This document shows, piece by piece, positions 17,779-26,010 of a stretch of DNA of 64,000 bases. A program made the translations under genes and the position numbers. The notes beneath the pieces were generated by a model that did no database searches, was not told the origin of the DNA, and saw only the letters and a list, made by a program, of their open reading frames with translations. The stretch comes from Nitrososphaerales archaeon (GTDB lineage: Archaea > Thermoproteota > Nitrososphaeria > Nitrososphaerales > CADDZS01), in assembly GCA_030041355.1 (NCBI GenBank), contig JASHNZ010000055.1, positions 1 to 64,000 on the forward strand, in the 5' to 3' direction. Each line of letters starts with the position of its first letter. The stretch's first letter is position 1.

Positions 17779-17871
17779 CTTTCAACAAAAAGGGGGTAAA
17801 TCCCAACATACTCAAAATGCTTTCCCGTCGAATCCCAAAATCGTAATAACGGAGTACTTTTACTGCGATAG

Positions 17872-18168
17872 TTGTTGTCGGATAAGGGATCAGAGTTCGA
17901 AGACGCTCTTCGTGAGCTTGACAAGAGCGAGGTTCGGATCGTCATACGACTGGAGACGCGTAAATTTCGGAAACCAGTTACTATGATTCTTGGCCTCCAG
18001 AAAGAAAAGCACGATCTCGAAAAGGTTGCCCGGGATTTGAAAAAGAAATTAGCGACTGGGGGCACTGCCAAGGATGGAGGAATCCTGCTTCAGGGAGACC
18101 ACAGAGACGATGTTCGCGATGCGCTCATGAGGTTGGGTTACCAAGCCTCACTGATCGAAGTCCAATGA
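17872..18168 (+). CDS. SUI1-family translation initiation factor aIF1
   Basis: Binds the small ribosomal subunit and helps select the start codon. The SUI1 domain covers the last two thirds: RKPVTMILGLQKEKHDLEK, then the conserved LATGGTAKDGGILLQGDH and DALMRLGY. The 98-residue length is normal. The start is TTG in a TTG-TTG pair. A T-rich run directly after the stop probably ends transcription. Confidence 0.93.
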   Translation: MLSDKGSEFEDALRELDKSEVRIVIRLETRKFRKPVTMILGLQKEKHDLEKVARDLKKKLATGGTAKDGGILLQGDHRDDVRDALMRLGYQASLIEVQ

Positions 18169-18171
18169 AGA

Positions 18172-18705
18172 TCAGATTTTTTTCTTTTTTTGTGGGCGAA
18201 CAGGAAACTTCTTGGGATCTCTGGCGTGAGTGAACATCTTTTCGGGATTCACTCGAATGTAAATCCCTTGTTCAGACCAGTCAAGAACTCCGCTGCCGTA
18301 ATGGTCAACCCAAACCTTGTTGATGGCTTCAAAGTCAGGATGGGTCTTTTCGATTAGATCCGCTTTTCCGTGAACAATTATCACGACCTCATCTCCCTTG
18401 TAGTAGCAAACGCTAACTTGCGGTCGCTTTAGCAAATGGCGAGCCCTGAATGCACTTTTATCAGTCGAGACATAGAATTTGCCGTGAATGAAGATCGTAT
18501 CAACTGGTGCTACACGAGGCTCGTACTTTGAAGTAACCGTGGCGAGTGCGATGTGCTGGATTCCTTTGAGAATTTTTGAAACTTGTCGAGCAGAAAGTGT
18601 CTGGCTCGGAGGATGAAATATAGCTCTCATTTGTTCGCCAGCCCCCTTCATGCTGGTTTCTATCAATTGTTGCAGATCGCGAAATTCCTGATTTGTTTCA
18701 TACAT
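18172..18705 (-). CDS. Pyridoxamine 5'-phosphate oxidase-like flavin-binding protein
   Basis: This split-barrel protein of 177 residues shows the PPOX pattern IQHIALATVTSKYEPRVAPVDTIFIHGKFYVST and KRPQVSVCYYKGDEVVIIVHGKADLI. The family binds FMN or F420 and includes oxidases, reductases and heme-handling proteins. The substrate cannot be told from sequence. A helical extension of about 40 residues precedes the barrel. The C-terminus PQKKKKI is encoded by the same bases that form the aIF1 terminator on the other strand. A second, shorter PPOX protein lies at 20714-21115. Confidence 0.85.
   Translation of the reverse strand: MYETNQEFRDLQQLIETSMKGAGEQMRAIFHPPSQTLSARQVSKILKGIQHIALATVTSKYEPRVAPVDTIFIHGKFYVSTDKSAFRARHLLKRPQVSVCYYKGDEVVIIVHGKADLIEKTHPDFEAINKVWVDHYGSGVLDWSEQGIYIRVNPEKMFTHARDPKKFPVRPQKKKKI
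18177..18191 (+). terminator. T-rich terminator of aIF1 inside the opposing gene
   Basis: T7-C-T7 begins 8 bases after the aIF1 stop. On the other strand these bases encode the lysine tail of the PPOX protein. This fits oligo-T termination in archaea. Confidence 0.6.
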
Positions 18706-18712
18706 TTTCTTG

Positions 18713-19429
18713 TCACAAAATATGGACTAAAATAACAATCAAAACCGCTATCATGCCAGTGAGGAAGACGCCGTCAAAAGTTCCTGCCCCTCCAATGCTC
18801 GCTACTGCTTCTCCCATCTTTCCCATTCCCCTCAGGTTAGTTAAATCTGCTCCGATTAGGGCGCCTAGAGATCCGGAGACATAGGCAATTACCGCCGGGT
18901 TGTTCATTGAAAGTATTAGAGCTATTACAGCCGCGGCAAAGGGCGGGATAAAAGCTGGTGTAACGATTCCTACTCCTTCAACTCTACGCGCCACTAGATG
19001 CACAATAACTGAGGTTATTATGACACCTGTTAAAAGTTCAGGCCAAAAACTAATGTGTACGAGAATTAGATAAGCAGACACCAGTATCGGAATGATCGCT
19101 CCACCCAGATTCACTGCTACCGTTGTGTAAACCTCTCTTATGCCAACATGGGGAATGCGGTAAGTCACCCAAAATGCCCTGACTTCATCGTATTGTAGCA
19201 CTCGTTGTGTCTTTTTGATTCTGTACACCGGTATGTTGACAAAGCTACCAAACAAAGTTGCAACCAGAATGATAGCGAAGTCAAACTTGTTGAATCCTAT
19301 TTCTTGAAATGCAGCCTCGGCTACACCCACAAATAGGAAGATCAGTACGATACATAGAATCGCAAACAGTATCGTGTAGAATCCCATATGGTGGTGCCGG
19401 TAAACTGGAAAGGAAGGGTTCCCGGCCAA
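18713..19429 (-). CDS. DUF1614 family membrane protein
   Basis: The 238-residue integral membrane protein has about seven hydrophobic segments. The DUF1614 mark is clear near the end: ADLTNLRGMGKMGEAVASIGGAGTFDGVFLTG. An internal GSFVNIPVYRIK segment is also typical. The function is unknown. It starts 7 bases upstream of the PPOX gene on the same strand, so the two are probably co-transcribed. Confidence 0.88.
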   Translation of the reverse strand: MAGNPSFPVYRHHHMGFYTILFAILCIVLIFLFVGVAEAAFQEIGFNKFDFAIILVATLFGSFVNIPVYRIKKTQRVLQYDEVRAFWVTYRIPHVGIREVYTTVAVNLGGAIIPILVSAYLILVHISFWPELLTGVIITSVIVHLVARRVEGVGIVTPAFIPPFAAAVIALILSMNNPAVIAYVSGSLGALIGADLTNLRGMGKMGEAVASIGGAGTFDGVFLTGMIAVLIVILVHIL

Positions 19430-19509
19430 CTAGATCTCCTGAGCTTAAGGCTTTCCAATTTTGAGGGTTTCCGAACCAGCAAAAAAGCGTATTCATCAAT
19501 TGACTCTGT

Positions 19510-20082
19510 CTAAGCCGCGATTAGAAAACCTGCGGATTCGAGGACATCTTCATGAGATCTTGCAAATTCAGATCTTGTAGTTGTCGAAGGGTCGATAAAT
19601 TGAAGATCGGTCCAAGCGTTGGGTTTCCCGAGACTTTTCTCGTCTGCCACAGCGAAAAAAATGAATTCGATATCCCAGTGTTTTGCCAAATTTTGAAAAC
19701 GTTTGGGGGCATATACCTCCGAAACTACTTTTGGTTCTGAGAGCTTGAGATCTTCTAGGTTTAACTGTTCTCTTGCTACCCTGGTAGCCGCATCCTTGGG
19801 AGATTCGTGTATAATGAGATGAGAGGAAGGAAGCATCCAACCCTTGCTATGAATTTGAACCCTATTTTGATCGAGAGCACCTATGTGATCCCATTCCGCC
19901 TTCGGACTAAGATGACCCATTAACACCTTCTTCGGATCTGTTTCCTCAGTTACTATGAGAAAAGAGGATAAGCACAGACCTCCTTCCGGTATTTCCTTAG
20001 TTGTGACGTTGGATTCGTCGCGCCCGCCCGTCGTGGTTGACTGGCCCCTATTGAATCTGCAGAATTGTCTGTTTGTTGTCAA
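19510..20082 (-). CDS. Nudix-fold protein with degenerate Nudix box
   Basis: The 190 residues look like a Nudix fold: an N-terminal strand region with LCLSSFLIVTEE, then GWMLPSSHLIIHESPKDAATRVAREQLNL where the Nudix box belongs. Aligned to Gx5Ex7REUxEExGU, only the first glutamate, the arginine and one later glutamate are kept; the glycines and one catalytic glutamate are replaced. Hydrolase activity is therefore doubtful, and a binding or regulatory role is possible. The first 30 residues are polar and may not belong to the protein; a later start is likely. Confidence 0.7.
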   Translation of the reverse strand: MTTNRQFCRFNRGQSTTTGGRDESNVTTKEIPEGGLCLSSFLIVTEETDPKKVLMGHLSPKAEWDHIGALDQNRVQIHSKGWMLPSSHLIIHESPKDAATRVAREQLNLEDLKLSEPKVVSEVYAPKRFQNLAKHWDIEFIFFAVADEKSLGKPNAWTDLQFIDPSTTTRSEFARSHEDVLESAGFLIAA

Positions 20083-20185
20083 AGGAAAATTTCTATTCTT
20101 TGGAGTTGCGACTCACTATTTGGGATTTTGGCTCATGAGATAAATATCAAGGTCGAAAAAGTGTCCTAGTATTCTAGGTGATTGT

Positions 20186-20614
20186 TTGCCTAACGAAATG
20201 GTAGTCATAACCGGGGTCCCGGGGAGTGGCAAATCGACGCTAGTAAAAAAGAGGTTCCCAACTTACACCAGAATAAACTTGGACATATTGAAGAGCCGCA
20301 TCCGTGAGGAGACTGAAATTTTGAGAGCGTTTGAAAAAGGCGAGAATGTTGTCGTGGACAATACGAATACCACCGCGAAATCGCGTAAAAGATACCTCGA
20401 AATTGCCAGATCCTTCGGGGTCCCTGTTCGATCCATCTACGTCAAATGTCACCTAGAATTAGCTCTGGAAAGAAATACCACTAGAAAAGGGAAGGAGCAA
20501 GTGCCAGCTTTTGTTGTCAAATTATATTTTAGAAAAATAGAGCAGCCCAAAATTGAAGAAGGGTTTCTATCGTGTGAAGTAGTAATGGAGGGAAACGATA
20601 AACCGGGAAACTGA
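20186..20614 (+). CDS. P-loop kinase (AAA_33/polynucleotide-kinase-like)
   Basis: The Walker A motif is GVPGSGKST near residue 10, and the second conserved block is NVVVDNTNTTAKSRKRYLEIA, as in the kinase domain of PNKP and tRNA-seryl kinase relatives. ELALERNTTRKGK gives the lid arginines. At 142 residues it is a minimal kinase. The substrate could be a nucleic acid 5' end, a nucleoside or a small molecule. The TTG start is preferred because GGTGA lies 7 bases before it; an ATG four codons later is the alternative. A GATAAATATC about 40 bases upstream may be the promoter. Confidence 0.8.
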   Translation: MPNEMVVITGVPGSGKSTLVKKRFPTYTRINLDILKSRIREETEILRAFEKGENVVVDNTNTTAKSRKRYLEIARSFGVPVRSIYVKCHLELALERNTTRKGKEQVPAFVVKLYFRKIEQPKIEEGFLSCEVVMEGNDKPGN

Positions 20615-20713
20615 TGCTTGGAACAGAGTATTGATCCAGCTAGAGTGTTTTCTGCTTACTATGGAGGAGCTTCTAAGGAACATTTTTTTCTTTGAAGGAT
20701 CTTTCAAGCAATA

Positions 20714-21115
20714 ATGCCATCACTGAGCAGGAACGAAAGTCGGTTTTTGGAATCTAAAGAATTGTGTCGCTTCGCAACTGCGACGGCTGCCGGAGCCCCG
20801 CACGTCACTCCAGTCCTTTATGCATCGGATGGAAATAGCATTGTTATCGTAACAGACTATGGAACAAAGAAGCTAAAAAACCTGAAAGAAAATCCCAGGG
20901 TTTCACTCGTTGTAGACGAATATCGTCCGAATAGAGGAATTGTAATCCAGGGCGAATGCACGATCTATGAAAAGGGAACCGAGTATCGCAGGTTGCTCAA
21001 GATTCTTTTCAGGAAATTCAAGTACTACCGAAACAACCCTTGGGGAGAAGGAGAAGCCCCGATTCTGAAGATAACACCAAGAAAAATAATCAGCTGGGGA
21101 TTGGCACCGAAATAG
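20714..21115 (+). CDS. PPOX-class flavin/F420-binding protein
   Basis: The single split-barrel domain of 133 residues shows LCRFATATAAGAPHVTPVLYA, then IVTDYGTKKLKNLKENPRVSLVVDEY and a terminal PRKIISWGL, the usual layout of PPOX enzymes that use F420 or FMN. The reaction is unknown. It is a lone gene between the P-loop kinase and a convergent small membrane protein. Confidence 0.85.
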   Translation: MPSLSRNESRFLESKELCRFATATAAGAPHVTPVLYASDGNSIVIVTDYGTKKLKNLKENPRVSLVVDEYRPNRGIVIQGECTIYEKGTEYRRLLKILFRKFKYYRNNPWGEGEAPILKITPRKIISWGLAPK

Positions 21116-21149
21116 AGCATTACACGCTAGGGCTTGAAAAGAACGAAGA

Positions 21150-21470
21150 CTAGTGAAGCGAAGTCACTCGAAGAAAAACATTTGCCAATCTGTAAATTTG
21201 TAGCTTGAGTAGCAAGACGCCCAGTAGAAGTAGAAACGCGAATTGAACAAAGGCAAAATTCACCGACACTGCTATTATGAAGATCGCTATGATCGCAGTT
21301 TGAATCTTCGCAGATCCTAAAGCAGCTATAAGGGTTGCGAGAATCCCGAGGTACTTATGTTGGGACAGATCAACTCGGTGTCTCCAGCCGTCTATTGATT
21401 TCAGAGTTCTAGATGTCTTGATTCGCACGCACTTAATCTCCTGAAAGCCGTATTTCACCGTTGATACCAT
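21150..21470 (-). CDS. Small membrane protein of unknown function
   Basis: The 106 residues have a basic N-terminal part (KTSRTLKSIDGWRHRVDL) and two or three hydrophobic segments between 40 and 95. No family is recognised. It lies 33 bases after the SDR gene on the same strand and may share its transcript. Confidence 0.55.
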   Translation of the reverse strand: MVSTVKYGFQEIKCVRIKTSRTLKSIDGWRHRVDLSQHKYLGILATLIAALGSAKIQTAIIAIFIIAVSVNFAFVQFAFLLLLGVLLLKLQIYRLANVFLRVTSLH

Positions 21471-21503
21471 CAGAAGTGGTTATGATCTTTTCTGACTTAA
21501 GAT

Positions 21504-22298
21504 TCAGAGTACCGATCTTACCAAACCGCCGTCGACCAGAAGCGATGCTCCGTTAATGTATGATGCCTGCTCGCTTGCGAGAAATGCTACCGTGTTACCC
21601 ACTTCCTCTACCGTTCCAAAGCGCCGGGCTGGAATTTCTCTGATTCGTGCCCTCTCCGCTTCCTCAAATGTCATCGCATTTCGCTTGGCGAAATCTTCGG
21701 TGATAGCTCTCTGGCGTCCGGTGAGAATGTTCCCTTGCATGATAACGTTCGAGGTAATGCCGTCTCCGCCAAATTCTTCTGAAAGGTCCTTTGAGAGACC
21801 TGCAATACTCAGCCGAACAACATTCGAAAGGACCAAATTCCTAATCGGCTGTTTCAAAGTCATTGACGTAATGAATACCAAACGCCCCCACTTCTTCTCC
21901 CTCATCGCCGGAATCACTCCCTTTGCAAGCCATATCGCACTCAATAAGAGAAGCCTAACGGCCGTGTTCCAATCCTCATCTGACAAGTCTAGGAAGGCGG
22001 CCACTTTGGGTGATCCAGCGTTATAAGCCAGTATGTCGATACTCCCAAAGCGCTTCGTAGACTCCTGCAAAACGTGGCTAAGGTCACCTTCCAATGAAAT
22101 GTCAGCCGGAAGCGCGAGGACACTGTCATTATGGGTTGATTTCGAAATGGAATCTCGAGCTTTCTCTATGTCATCTTTACTCCTCGAACACATCACTACC
22201 TTACATCCTTCTTGAGCCAAGATTTTGGCTGTTCCAAATCCGATCCCTTTGCTCGCCGCAGTTACGAGTGCAACTTTGTTTTCTAGTCCGAGTTTCAT
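21504..22298 (-). CDS. SDR-family protein lacking the usual catalytic Tyr/Lys
   Basis: Rossmann fold with VTAASKGIGFG (cofactor glycines) and AYNAGSP. The catalytic serine is S145 (FITSM), but where SDR enzymes have YxxxK this protein has S158-N-V-V-R162. This belongs to a known atypical subgroup annotated as 3-oxoacyl-ACP reductase-like, for which the chemistry is not settled. The C-terminus ASYINGASLLVDGG is classical. Length is 264, normal. A TATA element lies about 29 bases upstream. It may still use a dinucleotide cofactor; a ketoacyl reductase label would be unsafe. Confidence 0.85.
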   Translation of the reverse strand: MKLGLENKVALVTAASKGIGFGTAKILAQEGCKVVMCSRSKDDIEKARDSISKSTHNDSVLALPADISLEGDLSHVLQESTKRFGSIDILAYNAGSPKVAAFLDLSDEDWNTAVRLLLLSAIWLAKGVIPAMREKKWGRLVFITSMTLKQPIRNLVLSNVVRLSIAGLSKDLSEEFGGDGITSNVIMQGNILTGRQRAITEDFAKRNAMTFEEAERARIREIPARRFGTVEEVGNTVAFLASEQASYINGASLLVDGGLVRSVL

Positions 22299-22320
22299 AA
22301 AATGAGACAGCCTTCGCTAG

Positions 22321-22330
22321 CATATAGTAT
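22321..22330 (-). promoter_or_regulatory. TATA box for the SDR gene
   Basis: The minus strand reads ATACTATATG, centred about 29 bases before the ATG at 22298. That spacing fits a nearly leaderless archaeal transcript. Confidence 0.55.
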
Positions 22331-22368
22331 CTTTGATGATTCGAACAATACCAAGCAGCGGAGTGATT

Positions 22369-22830
22369 CTAGACGACTATGATGAACATGAACGCGAAAA
22401 TATAGGCCGGTATCAGGGTGTAGATCCATTCGTGATGAAGTATGACATTCTTCCTGATTTCAGGCCAGAACTTATCGCCTATGGCATCGGTCACCATACA
22501 TACGGCTACTATTACTGAAAGTATTCCGAGCTGCCCCCAAACATTGCTCCAGGACAATGTCACATACCCAAGAAGATAGAGAATGGAAAATGCGCAGTAA
22601 GCCACTGGAATAATAACGTAAAGGACGTTGTGGTGAATTCTCCTGCCTCTGATATAGAACGGCTTTGCAAAGCCCCTGCGAAACATTGCGCTTCCCAGCT
22701 TATCGACGACGGCTGTTACTGCCAAGAGTGAAAATAAGCCCACCAACAGGCCTATCGTAAACATAATTGGGTTGCTTGTCGCAAGATGGGGAGGATGCGG
22801 AGTCTTGAATTCAATAGTTGGTATGGACAA
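22369..22830 (-). CDS. Four-TM membrane protein with conserved-looking His residues
   Basis: The 153 residues form about four TM segments (20-42, 67-87, 94-113, 133-152). Membrane-border histidines occur in RGRRIHHNVLYV and ILHHEWIYTL, and could bind a metal or heme, although this is speculation. The family is not recognised. It is transcribed on the minus strand upstream of the SDR gene, which has its own promoter. Confidence 0.65.
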   Translation of the reverse strand: MSIPTIEFKTPHPPHLATSNPIMFTIGLLVGLFSLLAVTAVVDKLGSAMFRRGFAKPFYIRGRRIHHNVLYVIIPVAYCAFSILYLLGYVTLSWSNVWGQLGILSVIVAVCMVTDAIGDKFWPEIRKNVILHHEWIYTLIPAYIFAFMFIIVV

Positions 22831-22979
22831 ATCTACCTGACCCTTCCCAGACTAGGTATTTTAGTTTGGCTATAAGGGACCACGAGATTGAGATGAAAAA
22901 TCTCGGCTATTTCCATTGTTGAGAGCATAGTCTCACGAGTATGAATTATCCGTACTAATCTCATCGATTAAGGAAAAAG

Positions 22980-23501
22980 TCAGGATGCTTTTGCGAACAC
23001 ATTCGTGAGAGATCTAAACCCGAGCTTCGTATAGAATCTTCGGGCAATCTCGTTCTGGCTGGGGAATTCGGCTGTTATCAGCTGTGCCCCCTTCTTGCGC
23101 AGCATCGATTCGATAGCAACGAGTAGATCTCGCCCCAAATTTCCGCGCCTGAATTCAGGCATGATGTAAAATTCAATTATTGCACCCTCTTTTCTTGGTT
23201 CATAGTATATTCTGTCGCGGAGGACGGCTTTTACAACGCCCACGACTTTAGACCCAGATAGCGCAACGAGAATCACAAAATCCTTGTCGTGAATTCTTTC
23301 TTTCAGTATTCGAAGGGAATCTGCTTCCACTTTCTCCTCTGTTTTCAGGAGAGGATCAAATTCCCCATTCAATTTTTTCAAGCGAGCTACGAGCTCGGCA
23401 GCTTTTTCCACTTCATCATCTTTTATTTCCCGAATTTCAAATTCGGTGCTGGTTTTCTTGATCTCGGTTTCCACCATACCTCGCATCTCAGTTCTTTTCA
23501 T
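22980..23501 (-). CDS. GNAT-family N-acetyltransferase
   Basis: Transfers an acyl group from acyl-CoA to an amine. The GNAT core is visible: VILVALSGSKVVGVVKAVL, then IIEFYIMPEFRRGNLGRDLL, where RRGNLG is the CoA pyrophosphate loop, and ARRFYTKLGFRSL near the end. A charged extension of about 20 residues precedes the domain. It follows the malic enzyme on the same strand after 11 bases and is probably co-transcribed. The target is unknown. Confidence 0.88.
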   Translation of the reverse strand: MKRTEMRGMVETEIKKTSTEFEIREIKDDEVEKAAELVARLKKLNGEFDPLLKTEEKVEADSLRILKERIHDKDFVILVALSGSKVVGVVKAVLRDRIYYEPRKEGAIIEFYIMPEFRRGNLGRDLLVAIESMLRKKGAQLITAEFPSQNEIARRFYTKLGFRSLTNVFAKAS

Positions 23502-23512
23502 TTTTTGGATGT

Positions 23513-24931
23513 TTATCCCCTTTTGTCTCTGGGCAAAGGTTCGATTAAATGGCTTTCCTGGAGTGAGAGAACCATTTTTCTCGAACGTTCGATCACACGT
23601 CTTGCAATCTCTTCGATCTGTGATCTTCCCAGAGTCTTCCTAGCCAGGCCCATCTTCACACATTTTTCTCCAACTGCTGATGCAACGATTGGATAGATTT
23701 CCAGGTCCATCATAGTCGGAAGAATATGCTCATCACTGAGCGTTCCTTCATCACGCGTATACTTGGCCAGTTCTTGGGCTGCGACCACGATAGCTTCATC
23801 TGGGATGGCTCTTGATCTCACATCAAGAACCCCTCTCATAATCGACGGAAAAAGAAGACTGTTGTTGACTTGATTCGGAAAGTCGCTTCTGCCAGTGGCG
23901 ACGATTCTTACTCCAGCTTTCTTCGCGGCATCAGGCCATATTTCGGGAACGGGGTTTGATAGCGCAAAGAGGATTGCATTCTTGTTCATGTTCCGAAGTG
24001 TCGAGGGAGCTAGAACGTTTGGCCCGGGGGTGGATGCGGCGACAAGTGCATCGGCTCCCCTCGCGGCGACGTCGACATTGCCCGAGAGCCTCTCCTTATT
24101 GGTAGTTAGGGCAAGCTCGTACTTCCACTTATTTGATAACATCATGTGGTCCATATCTTCCCGCCCCGGGAAGAGGATTCCCTTGGAGTCAACAACTATC
24201 AAGTTGCCAGCGGGGACTCCTGCAGCGACCATCAGTCTGGCCGAAGCGATATTCGCGGCTCCTGCGCCAAACAGAACTATCCTTGCATCATCGAGTTTCC
24301 GATTAGTGAGAATCAGTGAATTCAAAAGTGCTGCGAGAGTCACTCCAGCCGTGCCTTGTTGATCATCGTGCCAAACAGGAATTTCCAGTTTCTCACGCAG
24401 GGAATCTAGTATCTCAAAACACTTGGGTGAAGAAATGTCTTCGAGATGAATCGCACCAAATGCGGGCTGAATAAATGCGGCCAAGTCTATCATCTGGCTT
24501 GGCTCGTGGGCGGAAATGGGTAGGGGAATGGCATCCACACCGCCCAAGAACTTGTAAATCAACGACTTCCCTTCCATCACGGGCAAGCTTCCAGCTGGGC
24601 CGATGTCCCCCAAGCCCAAAACTCTTGAACCATCGGTTAGGATGCAGATGTTATTCCAGCGGTTTGTGTACTCGAAAGAAAGATCTTGGTTTCTTGCGAC
24701 TGCGAGACTGACTGCTGCCACCCCTGGAGTGTACCATATGGAGAAATCGTTCAGACTGGTTATCGGCACTTTCGGTATCGTTTGCATCTTACCTTCATAG
24801 TACCGTGAATAAAGCAGGGCGAGTCTCGAAGCATCAGCCGACTTCGGGGTCTTGCCGGCTGTCAAACTAGATCGCCCTTGACCAGTACGTTTTCCCTTCC
24901 CTGATTTGTTCTTTGAAGATCTCGAGGACAT
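23513..24931 (-). CDS. Malic enzyme, short form
   Basis: Decarboxylates malate to pyruvate with NAD(P). It belongs to the shorter prokaryotic class: YTPGVAAVSLAVARN, TDGSRVLGLGDIGPAGSLPVMEGK, VWHDDQQGTAGVTLAALLN and the dinucleotide site VLFGAGAANIASARLM. It has a Ser/Lys/Gly-rich N-terminal extension of about 35 residues and no phosphotransacetylase domain at the C-terminus. The genome thus has two unrelated-length malic enzymes; this one is not beside fumC. The downstream partner is the GNAT gene. Confidence 0.93.
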   Translation of the reverse strand: MSSRSSKNKSGKGKRTGQGRSSLTAGKTPKSADASRLALLYSRYYEGKMQTIPKVPITSLNDFSIWYTPGVAAVSLAVARNQDLSFEYTNRWNNICILTDGSRVLGLGDIGPAGSLPVMEGKSLIYKFLGGVDAIPLPISAHEPSQMIDLAAFIQPAFGAIHLEDISSPKCFEILDSLREKLEIPVWHDDQQGTAGVTLAALLNSLILTNRKLDDARIVLFGAGAANIASARLMVAAGVPAGNLIVVDSKGILFPGREDMDHMMLSNKWKYELALTTNKERLSGNVDVAARGADALVAASTPGPNVLAPSTLRNMNKNAILFALSNPVPEIWPDAAKKAGVRIVATGRSDFPNQVNNSLLFPSIMRGVLDVRSRAIPDEAIVVAAQELAKYTRDEGTLSDEHILPTMMDLEIYPIVASAVGEKCVKMGLARKTLGRSQIEEIARRVIERSRKMVLSLQESHLIEPLPRDKRG

Positions 24932-25228
24932 GTGTTCTTGGCCCGCTTGTTTAGGTACTCTGGGATAGCAATTTTCAGGCGCAGTCTCGGCGTCAGAAAC
25001 GATTGAAGGCTATTTTTGGAGCCGTTATATTATTGTCTGTCCAAGATCTGACGATTGTCGAAGATCCTCACATGTGTTGACCTTCAGATCCTTATAGAAA
25101 ATATTCAGTTGTTGCCACTTTTCGCCCTAAATTGCACTTCCTATTTTCACGCGTTGATACAAATATAGCGGCTTGCAAGTCATATGAGAAAAGCGGAGAA
25201 TATCGTTATATGAAAGCCGTGATCAATC

Positions 25229-25513
25229 ATGCTGAGCGGGAGAAAATTGTCATCGCCGAAATTCAAGAAAGGAGACCTGGTTATGGTTGACGAAAAAGGC
25301 AAAGCCACAAAGTATGAGATAATTTCTGTCGTCGAAGCTGGGTCCCGAATCAAAGATCTCGAGGAGCAACTCTATGAAGCACGAAATGTAATCACAGGTG
25401 GAACGAAGACAATAGCTGAGGAAGATGTCCTTCGGCGGGCAACTCCTGTCGATAGCTCAGCAGAGCTCTTCGAACAGGCTGGATCCAATGACCAGGGTAC
25501 TTGGAAACAATAG
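25229..25513 (+). CDS. Small hydrophilic protein of unknown function
   Basis: The 94-residue frame has a possible small barrel (FKKGDLVMVDEKGKATKYEI) followed by a helix rich in Glu/Leu (RIKDLEEQLYEARNVI). No family is recognised. It stands alone, convergent with the next gene by only 7 bases. GTTATATGA at 25205-25213 may be a TATA element, though it lies close to the start codon. Confidence 0.55.
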   Translation: MLSGRKLSSPKFKKGDLVMVDEKGKATKYEIISVVEAGSRIKDLEEQLYEARNVITGGTKTIAEEDVLRRATPVDSSAELFEQAGSNDQGTWKQ

Positions 25514-25520
25514 CCGCTAT

Positions 25521-25910
25521 TCATCCGTACGGAGCCTGAGTTTGTCCCGTCTTCACTTCAGGAAGCTGTCTTCTGAGGACGATCTCAACTGAGTATTTTT
25601 CTTCGACGCCCTGCGCTTGCTGTTGAACCGAACCTTTCTCCTCTTTTGACGAAAAGGATGGCGGCTCTCTCTGCGCTTTATAGCTCTCAAGTTCTGTTTT
25701 CACTGCGATGAACGCACTAGGCACGCGCAATTCCATGTACTGTGACGAGCCTCCCAAAAAGCGCTGGAGGTCTGTAACAAGACGTTTATCTTGGGTTTCG
25801 ACTTGAATCCAATAAATTGTCTCCTTTCCTTTCATATCAGGTGTAGGCATCGTCCTAGTCTCAAACTTGCTAGCCTCGAATTTGATTTCATTCAAGATTA
25901 TAAGTACCAC
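25521..25910 (-). CDS. Hypothetical protein
   Basis: The 129 residues begin with an alternating hydrophobic pattern (IKFEASKFETRTMP, YWIQVETQDKRLVTDL), then a Ser/Lys/Gln-rich linker (about 88-105) and a last strand YSVEIVLRRQLPEV. It looks like a small alpha/beta domain with a disordered segment. The true start may be the TTG of MNEIKFE six codons in. No function is assigned. Confidence 0.55.
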   Translation of the reverse strand: MVLIILNEIKFEASKFETRTMPTPDMKGKETIYWIQVETQDKRLVTDLQRFLGGSSQYMELRVPSAFIAVKTELESYKAQREPPSFSSKEEKGSVQQQAQGVEEKYSVEIVLRRQLPEVKTGQTQAPYG

Positions 25911-26010
25911 TTGCAGCTTCTCTCTTTTTGGCTAATCGGTAGCTCGGTTATTCTCTAAGAATCCTTTCCTTGTCATAATTATTCAAAAAGCTTTGGCCCC
26001 GACCGCTAGA

